DNA of 64,000 nucleotides from Ashinkailepas kermadecensis. Its lineage: Eukaryota > Arthropoda > Thecostraca > Neolepadidae. The stretch covers positions 832,001 through 896,000 of the forward strand of contig JAOTOM010005155.1 in the NCBI GenBank assembly GCA_034440615.1. The letters run 5' to 3'. Shown piece after piece: positions 36,450 to 50,564 of this stretch. Each line of letters begins with the position of its first letter. Position 1 is the stretch's first letter. Position numbers and translations under genes: made by a program. Under the pieces are notes generated by a model, which made no database searches, was not told the DNA's origin, and saw only the letters and a program-made list of their open reading frames with translations.

Positions 36450-36560
36450 GCGCCTCAGTGCCGTGCCGCCTCAGTACCGCCTCCGTGCTGTCTCCGTGGC
36501 GTCTCAGTGCTGTCTCCGTGCCGCCTCCGTGCTGTCTCCGCGTCGCCTCCATGTCGGCTG
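36450..36560. repeat. Degenerate short repeat, ctccgtgctgt type
   Basis: gccgcctccgtgctgtctcc and relatives recur about every 15 bp (cctcagtgccgtgcc, ctcagtaccgcctcc, gtggcgtctcagtgc). It is C/T-rich on the plus strand and diverged. Confidence 0.7.
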
Positions 36561-36844
36561 GTAACGTTCCCCGGAGCCGACTCACCTCTCATCTGGCCAC
36601 GCTAGGAAGGCGACTTTTCGCGTCGCGTCGGCCGTGTACCGCCCGACGCCCGGAATAAAGTCCCATTCATTCCTGACGACGCGCGCCCAAAAAAGCCGCT
36701 TCATTACTTTCCGCTTTAATTGCAGTCGGTGTTTTTGCCGGGCAGACGTGGGCAGCACGGCTCGGCGCGTCCTCTAATTAGTCTGCATCACAAGTGCGCG
36801 GGTGAAGAGAGCGGTTTCGGCGCGGGGGGGAGCTTGGGCCCATG
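36561..36844. other. Gene-free CpG-rich spacer
   Basis: CpG is common. An aataaa motif at 36652 has no associated coding region. No gene was recognised. Confidence 0.35.
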
Positions 36845-37110
36845 CGGGGGAACAGCCATCCAGCCGGCTAAGAAGAGGCGCGGGGGACCAGCCATCCAGC
36901 CAGCTCAGAAGAGGCGCGGGGACCAGCCATCCAGCCAGCTCAGAAGAGGCGCGGGGGACCAGCCATCCAGCCAGCTCAGAAGAGGCGCGGGGGAACAGCC
37001 ATCCAGCCAGCTCAGAAGAGGCGCGGGGTACCAGCCATCCAGCCAGCTCAGAAGAGGCGCGGGGTACCAGCCATCCAGCCAGCTCAGAAGAGGCGCGGGG
37101 GTCGAGACTC
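36845..37110. repeat. Minisatellite, 35/36-bp unit, about 7 copies
   Basis: Units of cagctcagaagaggcgcggg plus ggaccagccatccagc alternate between 35 and 36 bp depending on the length of a G-run. Variants carry ggaacag or gtaccag. Confidence 0.95.
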
Positions 37111-37802
37111 GGATGAATCGTATTCGCCGGCCTGACGTGGGACCAGTGTGATGGACACTCTCCAACCTCCCTCCCTTCGGCTTGGTGTAGCTGCACGGCA
37201 AGTAAGGGTGTGGGAATGGGGGTAGGGGGCCGTGCGGTTATTTTAGCTCCATTGCCGTGCCGGAGGTGAACTTCATCTATGACATTTCAAAAACGTCCGC
37301 CAGCTGCACGAGGGTGCAATACGCTAGTACGTGCAGCACATGCACATCCCGCCTACAGATTGACCATTCTCGAATAGATCCGGTGATGGGCTACCCGTCG
37401 ATCAATTTTGGTGGATGTATGCCCAGCCGCCCTCAATGCGGAGGTGCCTCAGTCAAAGAAGATGCATGCGCTGACTGTCAAATGGTTCGCTCCGCCCCAC
37501 CCAGCCACCAACCCGAAATGAGACTGGTTCTCTGTGGGGCGCATTTCCTCACCTATCGCCATGCTCGTGATATGTCTGGTATATGCTGTAGTCATGGATC
37601 ATTTATTTCGGCTTGACCCCGCTTGGAGGCCTGTGGCACGTTCGCTCGTAGCCAGTTCGACTCGAAGCCATCACCATCATCCGCCGAATCGAGGCATCAC
37701 ACGGGACATTTTGAACAGAATCGACACTGTCATTTCGGAACGGCAAGTGTCTCAGCGCGACGCGCAGGCGCGCCCACACGCACGAGAGCACATGAGCGCA
37801 CA
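37111..37802. other. Gene-free sequence
   Basis: No gene recognised. Open frames at 37257-37616 and 37534 onward lack a domain, and the latter runs into the CA microsatellite. Confidence 0.4.
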
Positions 37803-37975
37803 AATGCACACACCTACATACACCTACACATCCCTACATACACCTACATACACACACACATACACACACGCCTACACACACCTACACATACCTACACACA
37901 CACACCTACACACACACACACACACCTACACACACCTACACACACACACCTACACACACCTACACACACACACAC

Positions 37976-38043
<68 letters not shown>

Positions 38044-38440
38044 CTACACACACACACCTACACACATACCTACACACACCTACACACACCTACACACACC
38101 TACACACACCTACACACACCTACGCACACACATACACACGCACATACCTAAACACCTACACACATATACACCTACACACACATACACACACACCTACACA
38201 TACCTACACATACCTACACACACACACCTACACACACAACTACACACACATACACACACACCTACACACACACCCACACACACACACCTACACGCACACC
38301 TACACACACACCTACACACACATACATAAATACATACATGCACACATATATACACACCAACACCCACCAAGACACCTACGCACCTACATACATACACATA
38401 TACACACATACACACCTGTACACCTACCCACCTATAGCCT
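37803..38440. repeat. Complex CA-rich microsatellite
   Basis: ACACACCT, ACACATAC and pure CA segments mix through about 630 bp. The purest (CA)n run is at 37975-38035. The right end becomes cctataacctatacctat. Translated frames are His-Thr repeats. Confidence 0.97.
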
Positions 38441-39221
38441 ATAACCTATACCTATATAACCTATAACCCACTCATTTATGCTATAAGTTTTCTGATATCA
38501 TTTTGGTGACATTATATGTTCCGCATTGGCATTCAACAGCTTGAAGCTGTTTCCCTAAAAAGTTCAACATATTTCATCATGTAATTGTTATCACACATAC
38601 GCATAAGTATATCAAAGATGTGGATGTGAAAAAAATCATACATATCATGAATTAATTGTAACACTTATATTCAACTTAAAAACAATCGTACTACCTTACA
38701 TGTATTAAATTGCATCTCGATGCTTTCACAGGGCTTCTGGACATATTGGCAGATATGTTGCTTATGTGAATCGAACTAGATTAAGTGTTCAATAAATTCA
38801 GCTAGATGGTTTGTTGATGCTGATCAGTTTCCGCAAGTAGCTAGTTCGTTTTGTATCTTGATAAGTTATTGTCGATAGCTTTCTTGGGTTTTCCCAATTG
38901 CAAGCGTTGTCTTGGCTTAGTTTCTGTAGAAGTAGAAGGATAGCTTGCTTTGCCCTTTGCGTGTGCGGAGCACTCTTAAGTGTCAATTACAATAAGCTAG
39001 GTAGCTCATTGCAATGATCAGTCACGTTAGTTGCTAGATAGCTTGTTATCTTGATCAGACAGCAACTAGATTAGTCAGCGAGAAGAAAAGCAAAAACAAA
39101 GCAAAAAACACACATAAAGGAAAAAAAGCATTAAAAGTGCAACGAGCTGGCTGCGGAAAGTGTGAGTGTATGGGAAAGTAAGAGTCATTGGGATTTGAGT
39201 CGGAAGGCAGAGCTGTTAACA
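38441..39221. other. Gene-free A/T-rich sequence
   Basis: No gene recognised between the CA tract and the GAGACA array. The LINE remnant downstream may once have extended this way, but no ORF1 sequence is recognisable here. Confidence 0.35.
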
Positions 39222-41131
<1,910 letters not shown>

Positions 41132-41200
41132 GTTCAGTGTAGGGAAACTAAGCATGGAGATATAGGTTACAAAGTAAGAAGTATTCCAAGCAGGGAAACT

Positions 41201-41900
41201 AATAGCTTATCGTGTTTGCATGTAAATATCAGAAGTATTAGGAACAGAATTGGGGAACTGCATGCATATAAGTTATATGAAAAGCTAGATTTGTCATGCA
41301 TAACTGAGGAATGAATAAATTAAAACATTTTCGGAGATAACTTAATATCTCGGGAATAATTTGAAGTGACAGTCAAATATAGGATGAGGGATAATCTTCT
41401 ATGTGAGGTAAGTGATTAAATAACATACCCTAGATGATAATGTCCATAATGAATGAGTAGAATCCTTGTGGTTAGATATCGTCCTGAAAAATGGAACAAG
41501 GCTAAGGATTGGATCCTTCTACAGGCCACCAGACCAGAATTAAAACCTAACAGGTTGATGCAGGGAGAAATAAATAGGAGAGTCCATGGGATAACTCCAT
41601 TGTTGGGGGCTTCAGCATAAGATGGGCGGGAGACAAAACTAGACGTCTAAGCAAATCAGGAAGAAGTTTCATGGCTTGTTTGGAGGAAAAAGTTTTCTTT
41701 CAGATGATAGATGAACCTACAAGGTTATATCTAGTGCTATATACCAATGCTATATCTAGTGCTTACAAATGAGGAAAGTTTGGTTCAAAATGTAAACATA
41801 GAACAGACGTTGGGCAATAGTCATCAAACATTATACGCCTTTCCCTGTATGTTTGAAGTGTAGGAAATAATAAGACACTGATGCCAAAGTTTGCTAAAGA
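41201..41900 (+). pseudogene. LINE ORF2 endonuclease remnant
   Basis: The frame at 41201 reads NSLSCLHVNIRSIRNRIGEL, the usual start of the AP-like endonuclease. Later, in other frames, come WLDIVLKNGTRLRIGSFYRPPDQN-like residues at 41469-41540 (key part GSFYRPPDQ), GGFSIRWAGDKTRRLS from 41605 (the GDFN motif is now GGFS), MIDEPTR near 41707-41724 and LVLTNEESLVQNV from 41756. The order and spacing fit an APE-type endonuclease domain. Three frames, several stops and loss of the GDFN Asp show that it is inactive. Confidence 0.75.
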
Positions 41901-41914
41901 CATAATTAGGAGAG

Positions 41915-42535
41915 TCCATGGACAATGAGTTCAGGATCTTCTTGGGTGAAATTCACTGGGAAGAGTTATTGACGGGCTTAGATGCTTATGAAATGTGGAG
42001 AATGCTAAAAGGTAAACTGTTTCAAGGTCCGAATAGGATTTATTATAATAGGCACATTATATTAAACGAGGTTAAGCATCCTTCATGGCTGACGAAGGAA
42101 GTAAAGCATGTGCTGTGGTCAAAGGAGCACACATTTAAGAAACTAAAAGATAATAACTATCAGGCAAACCGAGAAGCATATATAATTGCTATGAATAAAA
42201 TTGTGTGTGTTAGGGCATCCTAACACACCCAAAAATTATGCTTTAAATTAAATTAGCTCAAGAATGTTCAGCAGTCAATGCTAAGAGGTCCTTTAGCTTC
42301 TACAAATTTAAATATTACAAATGTAGTGTAGGGCCAGTGGAGGTAGACGGTGAAGCAGTGGTTGATGATTGCAAGCAAGCAATTCTCATTCAGTCTTTTA
42401 ACAAAGATAACTCATGTACACTGGAAACCGCTGAAGGCTATGATATGGCAGGAGATAAGCTGGAAGATCTTACAATGACTACAAAAGCTGTAGAAGAAAC
42501 AGTTCCAGAACATAAAAGCAATAAAGCCCCTGCAC

Positions 42536-42540
<5 letters not shown>
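41915..42540 (+). pseudogene. LINE ORF2 linker and reverse transcriptase N-terminus
   Basis: An open stretch (41918-42223) reads WEELLTGLDAYEMW and KHPSWLTKEVKHVLWSKEHT, typical of the segment between endonuclease and RT. After a shift, 42328-42540 reads GPVEVDGEAVVDDCKQA and KAVEETVPEHKSNKAPAPD, the N-terminal RT motif with a NKAPGPD-like signature (Gly to Ala). The sequence then runs straight into an AT repeat, and the catalytic YxDD region is absent. Confidence 0.8.

Positions 42541-42569
<29 letters not shown>
42539..42569. repeat. Microsatellite (AT)n at a LINE deletion junction
   Basis: About 15 AT dinucleotides begin within the Asp codon of NKAPAPD and end just before sequence from the far C-terminal part of ORF2, so the tract marks the deletion point. 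Confidence 0.95.
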
Positions 42570-42572
<3 letters not shown>

Positions 42573-42574
42573 GA

Positions 42575-42960
42575 AAGAGTGAAACACAAAGCCACTACTA
42601 GAGACTCATTAATGAACTAGGTAGCTCAGGATGTGGAGAAAGGTTTATGGCATCAGAAAGGTGTTCACACAAGTATAGGTGGTTAAGGGGTGATATGACT
42701 GAAATGTATCAAATCGTTAAAGGGTTGGATAATGCCAATCTGAGTGATGCTATTCTATTTAGAGTATCACATAGGGGTTATCAATTCAGGTTGAACAAGT
42801 CAAGGTGTAGGACAGCTAAGCGCCAACAGGTATTCAGTCAAAGGGTAGTTGATCAATGGAGCAGGCTGTCTGCTGATCTGGTGAGTCCCTCACTGAATGT
42901 GTTCAGAAATTGGGTGGACAAATTTTTAGGTTGAAAAATCTTGTTTTTTGTTTGTTCTAA
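42575..42960 (+). pseudogene. LINE ORF2 C-terminal fragment and 3' tail
   Basis: The frame at 42647-42934 reads YRWLRGDMTEMYQIVKGLDN, then QVFSQRVVDQWSRLSADLV and SLNVFRNWVDKFLG before a stop. R-x-RGDM.E.Y.I and FSQRVV..W..LP-like motifs are a hallmark of the C-terminus of CR1/L2-type ORF2 proteins (recalled family pattern). The T-rich stretch after the stop (ttgttttttgtttgttc) belongs to the 3' untranslated region. Confidence 0.85.
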
Positions 42961-43000
42961 TTGATGGTGGATGTGGTGAGTTCTATGCTAGCAGGTGTAC

Positions 43001-43257
43001 ACTGTGGTGGCACCTTTAAGCAGACATGGATGGAGTTGGAACGTTATTCATGAGGCACTCAATACACGCAGGTTATGGAAGGTTTTACGCGAAATCAAGT
43101 GAATAGGTCTAGATATGCTCGGGTAGATACGTTGGTAGGTAGGTGTGCAGGACGTTGGGAAATAACTTGCTTATAATTTAGGATATATGATTGATTATGG
43201 TGCTGAGTACCTTTCTGTACAAGCTTACAGTATACCCCTTTACATGGTTAACTCAGA
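43001..43257. other. Gene-free sequence between LINE and SINE
   Basis: No feature recognised. It may include LINE 3' tail that I cannot identify. Confidence 0.35.
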
Positions 43258-43541
43258 TGGGTCCATGTAGCTCTTACTAAGTCTGAGCACTGTGACTTTA
43301 TGACTTAAGATGGACGCTGCCACAACAGACGAGCCGGGCCGGGTGGCCACACAGCTTGCGGTATCCTTCATCTCTAATAAATGCCGAACCCTGTACGGGC
43401 AAGGCTTGACACATATGCCACCTACCTTCCATAACTTTGTTTCCCCCTGAACAGGGACAGACAAGGACAGACAGACAGTGGAGAACAGCGGACCCTAAAG
43501 TTACAAGCCCAAAGCTCCACCAACTGAGCTATCCGGACTGC
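43258..43541 (-). mobile_element. tRNA-derived SINE remnant
   Basis: On the minus strand from 43541 the sequence reads GCAGTCCGGATAGCTCAG, then TTGGTGGAGC and GGGCTTGTAAC. The box A (TAGCTCAGTTGG) is perfect, and the anticodon region CTTGTAAC would give TGT (Thr). The B-box half is lost: TTTAGGGTCCGCTGTTC stands where a GGTTCGA would be expected. A body of about 200 bp follows, containing ctgtctgtctgtccttgtc and agggttcggcatttattaga. The family is not identified. The left end on the plus strand is approximate. Confidence 0.6.
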
Positions 43542-46500
43542 ACTCAACGGAACTCTAGATGATCACTGCAATATATAGTGCGTGTATGCTTGGGCTATTT
43601 GCAATCGTACTTACCAAATGGAATAGAATAACCACCGGAATTTCTTGAGCCACATTTAGTCCAAATCATGTACCAAACATTCGCTAATTGCGAACTACGC
43701 AACGGTTTCAAGGTAGTTACTTAGAAATTGGCAGCTATAGAAAGCCGCGACAGGAGGGTTACAAGCAAACTGAACAAAAATGAGTGCGACTATGCACACG
43801 CATGACAACTGCGAACGATTTCAGCATACATGCCACGCAGACAATACAGACATAGTGTGCAAGTCCGATGAATTGCCCTCCCGGGGAAACAAACTTTGCG
43901 GAGTCCGGTGGGATCATAATTCACGACTACGCCCTCACATATGCAATCAAAACTGCCTCACATCACTGAACTACCGAAAACAGGACAGCAAGTAGCACCA
44001 AGTGTCACCGGAACCGCTCTCGTCCGTTCTGCAGTTCGCGGTTGCCAGAAGGTGTCGGATTGCGGGCGAGTGGCGTACTTTGGCTCAGAGGCGACACCTG
44101 CTGACCAGATGGTAGCGCCGCCAAGTGGCGAAACCGAGCAAAACTGCAGGGCGGTTGGCTCACGATTCTTCTAAGGGCTGAGGATGCACATCTCTCTGAA
44201 CCATGGCTGGATATCCAGGGTGGGTCGGGTTCAGGACCACATCCTGCTGATGTTAATTTGTTCTTTATTCAATCTGAACATTTTCGGACCCGGACTCTCC
44301 TGGTTTGGTGAGAACTGGGAGCCACCCAGCCAAAGATGAACAAAGCTAAGAAGCACAAACTTGGAATCGCTAAGGTATGGCAGCCGCCAAGGGTAATGGT
44401 AAGGGCCCATGTGTTGTGTGGAGAGAGAGAGGAGAGTGAGTGGTAGTGACATGGAGCAAAAATAGTGTGTTGCACATGTCAACTAGCGATCAATACCAGA
44501 GTCTTATAATTTGGGCCGCTGCTTGTCTTCTCAGGTCAGCTTAACTACCATGCTTTTGTACTACCTTCTTTTTGCTACCAACTACCAACTTCAACTACCT
44601 TCTTTTGCAAAACCGATACTTTTCAGGTTTAATTTTCCATGTGTACAATAATAATCACCGGAACGCGCTTGATGTTTTGAACATGACATTCTCAGCATCT
44701 CTGGATATCAGCGAGGTGCATATGTTACATGTTGATCAATAGGTAAAAAGTCGGATGAGGTCGAAGTGTTGGCTTCGCTTTAGAAACTTCCGGACGAGTA
44801 CCCGAACGTACTCGCTTCTTGTACCTAGGGAAAATGTGATCCCGAATTTAGCTTCAGCATCGACATTACTCCCAAAGTAACTCAGAAGCCGGAAAGTGTC
44901 TGATAAGTTCAGATTTGGTCAATGATCTCGAAGGATCTTGTGAAGGCAAATGACCTATGTAAGTACTCAGTGGAAGTTTGTATCGCTCTATCACATTCCA
45001 CGTTGGCTATCTGGGATCAATAAATGAGCTTAATTGTCCATAATTCACGATTTCTGCGAAAAACAGCCGAACATGCTTTCTCTTATAGTGCCACATTCTT
45101 AGTGTCCTGAAGCGATATTTTCACTTTTTTTACCATGCTTCGGCAAAGGGTGTTCCATCAAAACACAAAGCGGAGACGCTCTAATTCGCCACGGCTTTTC
45201 TTGGTTGTAAAAATCCTTGCATGGGTTGCATCACCCCCGGAACAAAGGACGGTAAGTGGATCCGAATTTATCACTGGGCTTGAAGTGGATCCGAAAACTG
45301 TAATGTCGAAGCCGGGACGGAAAGTTCTCTCGGCTGGCCCAGAATTAATGTCATCTTCTCGGGCTGCCTACCTTCGTTAGGCTTTACATTATGTTCACAC
45401 ACCGTCTAACCGTTTGATAAATGCTTGGACTGCTTGGGCTGAACTTGTGTTGCTTTCGTAGCATAGACCCATTGCCAGGACAATTTGCGAATATATCTGT
45501 CAGTATACAAACTTTTCTATTTAACATTCCCCCAAAGTTAAGGTTTTTCGTGGATAGCTTCAGAACCGCTCAATGACACCCAGTGAAATTGTCGGCACCC
45601 TCTGGGGTATCTTTTTCGGGGCATTGGATAATTTCGGTTGTCAGGTCAAAGAGCTATGACGTCATTAGTCTTCCACCATTTTTAACGAAGTCGCGGATAA
45701 TCGCATCTTGACATGACATTGTGTTCTGAAACGACATATGTTGTGCGGCTTAGGCTAATAACTATATTATTGGATTGACGTTCAGACATTGTCCCGGTAC
45801 CATTCCAAGGTCATTCAAGGTTGTTGACCTACATTGCCTTCGGATGACTATTTTTAGCTGGACGGCATGACTAGGGTTATTTTATGGCTTCGCGCCGAAT
45901 TCAGGAACAGAAAGTATATGAGCGTCCAGCGTTCTTTCCTTTTCTTTTGGATGCCATATTTTTGTCATACTCGGGCAATGCGGTTTGACCTTGACGTATC
46001 CATTACTCTCATAATTTCCTCTACAAAGACAGAGGCAGATACACGGACGAAAAATGGAGTGAAATGTGTTGTGCATTTCGTCCCCCTTAACACTTCATAA
46101 ACTCCTGAACTTGTACTGCTACCGATGTCGTCATATCCGTAATCATGAAATATTTTTGAGGGACAGGAAAAAATGACAATTATTGGCAAAAATGGAAAAA
46201 AGGCAAATATTTTTTGGCAGCTGGCAAAAATGCATTGCTCGAAGGCCAAACAGTCACGACTTTCTGGTTCCGCTGTATTTAGGTAAAATTCAGTGTATGC
46301 AATTTAACACGCGCCCAAGCTCTGACTCCCTGGAACAGCCACTGATCATATTTGTGCCCGAAAACTTCAGCTTACTCAATGCAATCCCTATATCTGAGAC
46401 AAATTGTATGTATCCAGGCGCCAGCTATGACGACAGCATCACACTTTCCGAGAGTACACTCCCTACCTAATTCATTCCTGGAGCCGCGGTAAGATCATAC

Positions 46501-48082
46501 AAATAGTTGGAAAGTTCTTACCATGTCAACTGTGGTCGTAGGTCACTAGCATGCACATTTGGTTTGGTCTATCTAAGTTTAAAAATGCCGTCCCAGTTTC
46601 GATTTATTGCGTCATCGTATTCCTGATGCAGTGTTTAATCAAGCACGAAGTGTCTGGGAAAGAGGTCATGATCCGACCATCTTGTATTGCCTTTTCGTGC
46701 AGCATAATGCCAGCCGCATCGATGCTCGCCGAGACTTTGATGACAGAAATGTTAAAATGGCAGATCTTGTCTCCCTAACTGCCTACCTGAAGCCACTTCT
46801 AGTAAGACTGGGGCTGATTGCTTTTGGCCGAATGAATGCCTAATATGTAAACACCTCGTAAGTTACAAGACGTTATTCCGGCCTGCATCGGGCACATAAC
46901 TAGAGAATCAACAAGAATGAGGACCAATTCGCTAACATATAGGGTTCATGTCGAAAGATAATATCTGAAAATATCGATCGCACATGCAAACAGTAACATC
47001 AAGTGGATATGTGTACCAGCTTTATTTTGTTACGGTAGGACTTTATTTGCAGGTGAGATAAGTTATTCCATTGGCCAAACATGGACACTTCGCGGCATTT
47101 TTTTCCTTCCGCTGTACGCGAAAAAAGACGATTGGAACCGTACCTTCCACCGCAGGTATAGCATGCGTCCCTCAGACCGGATCGAATTCCTCCATTTGTA
47201 TTTTCCCCGTCCGATGTATCCAGTCAGCACCGCTGCCGGTTCTGAGATGCACTTGCTTTGCACCAGGATCGAAGCATGGTGTGCTACTGACGGGGCTTCA
47301 GCCTTGTTTTGTCGGCCGGATTTCTTTGCCGCGACCAGTATGGTCTAGTAGCTCAATAAAACTGCTCGGTTTATATTTCCACCTTCCCTTTGACAGAGAC
47401 ACACTGTGCTGTCACGAGGTCCGCAGCCGTAACGTCATGAAAGGGCCGATGACATCATCAAAATGCATGCGACTGAGATGATATCTGCTCATCCTGGGCC
47501 GACTCAGCATATTTGGGCGAGCACCCTGTCACCATGGCATCGCTTAGACTGGCAAAGTGGGCCTGCAACTGCATTGTGTGCAAACTAATAACATGCGGGT
47601 TTTGGACGCTACTATCCATACATACCCTTGGGTTTTAAATGAGCCGGTGAAACAATGATCTTGGCCAATCTTCACCTTGAGCGCAGCGATACGGTCGCCG
47701 GCTTATGTCGCATTATTGAACCCGTCCCACGACGAAATGGATAGCACAGAGCGCTCAACTATCTATCACTGCCCCAGCGGCGGGTCGAACGATCCGCCCC
47801 CACGTGGCGGCTGCACTTCGATGGCGTCCACACGCAGCTATGCCATCGCATCGTCCAATCTCGGCGAGCTCCGATGCATTGATTGACAACGTTGATGGCC
47901 GCACTGATTGCCGCGTCCTGGAGCGGTCGGGAGTGCGGCTCTATCTGTGTGGGTGCCGGCATGTGCGAAGCGCACGAGTTCCGAGTGCTTGCAGCTGGAA
48001 AAGTTTAGCCGGATAGGGGTGAAGCGTGCTTCCTGTTATGGTCGAACCTGAGACGCGTCTCGGCGCGCGCGGCGAGGGAGGA
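43542..48082. other. Gene-free sequence, 4.5 kb
   Basis: No gene, RNA or transposon recognised. Small iterations of actaccttctttt occur at 44545-44605, and aaaaatgg/ggcaaa words at 46165-46230. A CpG-richer part starts near 47660. Open frames of 60-136 codons have no recognisable domain and usually have an equal frame on the other strand. Confidence 0.35.
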
Positions 48083-48775
48083 GGTGTTGTCTTTTGCGTC
48101 GGCCAGCTGATCTGGAGTAGCTGTTGTGTTCTGTGTCTCCGCTGGCCGACAGGAATTGCTGTCTTCTGCAGCTTCACTTCACCACTGACCCGGAGTAGTC
48201 TTTTGTATCTCCGTCGCCATTGAGGTGCTGTCGATGCACTGATCCGCGGATCAATGGGACCTGTTGTCTTCTGCGTCGATCCGCTGGCCCAGGTGAGCCG
48301 CTGTCCTATGTACCGATCCGCTGGCCCAGGTGAGCCGCTGTCCTATGTACCGATCCGCTGGCCCAGGTGAACCGCTGTCCTATGCACCGATCCGCTGGCC
48401 CAGGTGAACCGCTGTCCTATGTACCGATCCGCTGGCCCAGGTGAACCGCTGTCCTATGTACCGATCCGCTGGTCCAGGTGAACCGCTGTCCTATGTACCG
48501 ATCCGCTGGCCCAGGTGAACCGCTGTCCTCTGTGCCGATCCGCTGTCCCAGGTGAGCCGCTGTCCTCTGTACCGGCTCGCTGGTCCAGGTGAGCTGTTGC
48601 CTCTGTACCGATCCGTTGGCCCAGGTGAGCTGTTGCTCCGTACCGATCCGTTGGCCCGGGTGGGCTGTTGCCTCTGTACCGATCCCTTGGCCCAGGTGAG
48701 CTGTTGCCTCTGTACCGATCCGTTGGCCCAGGTCAGCCGCTCGCTATCCTCGGTACCGGTTCGCTGGCTGAAAAG
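48083..48775. repeat. Minisatellite, 37-bp unit, about 13 copies with degenerate 5' flank
   Basis: The clean core (48265-48760) repeats ccgctgtcctatgtaccgat plus ccgctggcccaggtgaa every 37 bp. Right-hand copies shift to ctgttgcctctgtaccgatc. To the left (48083-48265) related but diverged words (tctggagtagctgttgtgtt, gtctccgctggccgacagg) show the older repeat from which the core expanded. Confidence 0.95.
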
Positions 48776-49631
48776 CGTTGTGGTTCTGTACCGTCTATAG
48801 GCCTGGTATGGAAATAATTTAATTAGCTTGTGCACTATCACGTCATTTTTCATACGGTTTGGCTTCTGAATATGAATGCTACGAACCTGAATTTTTATTT
48901 TACTGAAAACTTTTATTCTGAAATTTCCGAAGACAAATGTCTCGCAGTTCGTAGTTTCACTTCCGTCAGGTCTTCGTGTCCCTGCAAACTGGACCAAGAA
49001 GCTTTGTGTGAAATTGCGCAGTTCTACGTGCAAAGCTTACTGTGCTCTGTGGCACGAATAAACTAGATTACTAGAGGCGTGACATGTAAATTGGTTTTGA
49101 TTCACATGACCACTCAGTTACTAATATAAAGTCGCAAACCTGCTCACAACTATCGTCACTAAAAACGTGTTTGCACTCAGCTCGGGTGTAGACCTGCAAA
49201 ACTGTTCCGATCCTGTTCTCCATTCCACAGCTGTAGTCCTGTTGCTATCATGGCCCAGTGGTATTTTGAATTCACATTATGATATTTTATGTGACCAAAG
49301 CGTTGAAAAAAGTGATTGCATGCTGAACTATGTGGAATCGTATGGTGTGTACGTTAACGTCCACTATTAAGGATATATTGTAAATATATTTCACATGTTT
49401 AAGCGTGGAAATATATTGTATTAGAACCAGAATGGATACCATGCGCCACTATCCTTCGCCGATACAACATGGAACACGTCACCAACATGGAACACGTCAC
49501 CAACGTCCAAATCGTAATTGTCAATGCCATCTAGATGAACAAATCAGGGACTGTTAAAGCACATCAATGAGGTAACCAGAAGAAGCAGAAACCTACGACT
49601 TGGGTGGAGTTAGCAGACGTCGTGGAACTTC
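48776..49631. other. Gene-free A/T-rich sequence with a small duplication
   Basis: No gene recognised. An 18-bp tandem duplication (aacatggaacacgtcacc) lies at 49467-49502. Confidence 0.4.
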
Positions 49632-50018
49632 TCTTGGCGCACTGGACGGCGGAAAGAACGGAGGAACAACTTGGCGCACTGGACGGCGGAAAGAACGGAG
49701 GAACAACTTGGCGCACTGGACGGCGGAAAGAACGGAGGAACAACTTGGCGCACTGGACGGCGGAAAGAACGGAGGAACAACTTGGCGCACTGGACGGCGG
49801 AAAGAACGGAGGAACAACTTGCGCACTGGACGGCGGAAAGGACGGAGGAACAACTTGGCGCACTGGACGGCGGAAAGAACGGAGGAACAACTTGGCGCAC
49901 TGGACGGCGGAAAGAACGGAGGAACAACTTGGCGCACTGGACGGCGGAAAGAACGGAGGAACAACTTGGCGCACTGGACGGCGGAAAGGACGGAGGAACA
50001 ACTTGGCGCACTGGACGA
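49632..50018. repeat. Minisatellite, 37-bp unit, about 10.5 copies
   Basis: The unit cttggcgcactggacggcgg plus aaagaacggaggaacaa is almost invariant. One copy near 49817 lacks a G, and two carry aaaggacgg. It differs in sequence from the other 37-bp array at 48.3 kb. All six reading phases stay open for over 100 codons because the unit has no stop on either strand. Confidence 0.97.
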
Positions 50019-50167
50019 CAGCGGCGAACGGGAAGAAAGATGGCGGAGACGCGATATTCATTCAGCTGATCTTACACTCTACAACTGTGCTAAGGCAACT
50101 TGCAATCACAAAAAACAGCAAGCTAAATGCAATTGAACACCGAATACAGGATGTTACATGGAATTAA

Positions 50168-50196
50168 ATGACGATAAAGCTTCGCTTTATCGTCAT
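50168..50196. repeat. Perfect 29-nt hairpin
   Basis: Arms atgacgataaagc and gctttatcgtcat (13 bp) enclose only ttc. The 10-bp palindrome accgcgcggt follows at 50203-50212. Function unknown. Confidence 0.95.
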
Positions 50197-50296
50197 GGTA
50201 ATACCGCGCGGTGCACGGTAAATAGCTTATCTTACTTACTCAGAAAGATGCAGCGCCGCTTTTCGTCCCAGAGGGCCCTCTCAGAAAGCCCTCCCC

Positions 50297-50315
50297 GTCT
50301 CTCTCTCTCTCTCTA

Positions 50316-50347
<32 letters not shown>

Positions 50348-50398
50348 CATCTCGCTGTCTCTCGCTCCCACTCTCTCTCTCCCTCTCTCTCATTCTCT
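50297..50398. repeat. CT-rich microsatellite
   Basis: CT dinucleotides with interruptions (ctatctctcg, ctccatctcgctg, ctcccactc). Confidence 0.95.
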
Positions 50399-50564
50399 AG
50401 CAGCTGTCCCTCTCCCTCATCCTCTCTTTTGCCCAGCACCTTTGTCTCCCTTGAAAGGCCTGCAAGATTTACACCGTGTCTAATTAATGTTGCATGCGGC
50501 CGTAACTTAACGGTGATCAGACTGATGGAAACCGATAGGCGGCACGTCTCCACCCATCCTCATT

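Noticed and set aside
37534..38444. His-Thr-rich frames of 205 and 273 codons
   Set aside because: Translations of the CA-rich microsatellite with short unrelated leaders.
49632..50018. Regular 37-bp repeats that could suggest a CRISPR array
   Set aside because: Repeats are directly adjacent with no unique spacers, and the context is eukaryotic. The same applies to the 26-, 32-, 35/36-, 39- and 61-bp arrays.
49564..50167. Six overlapping frames of 120-190 codons on both strands
   Set aside because: All derive from the 37-bp minisatellite, which lacks stops on both strands; a real gene would favour one frame.
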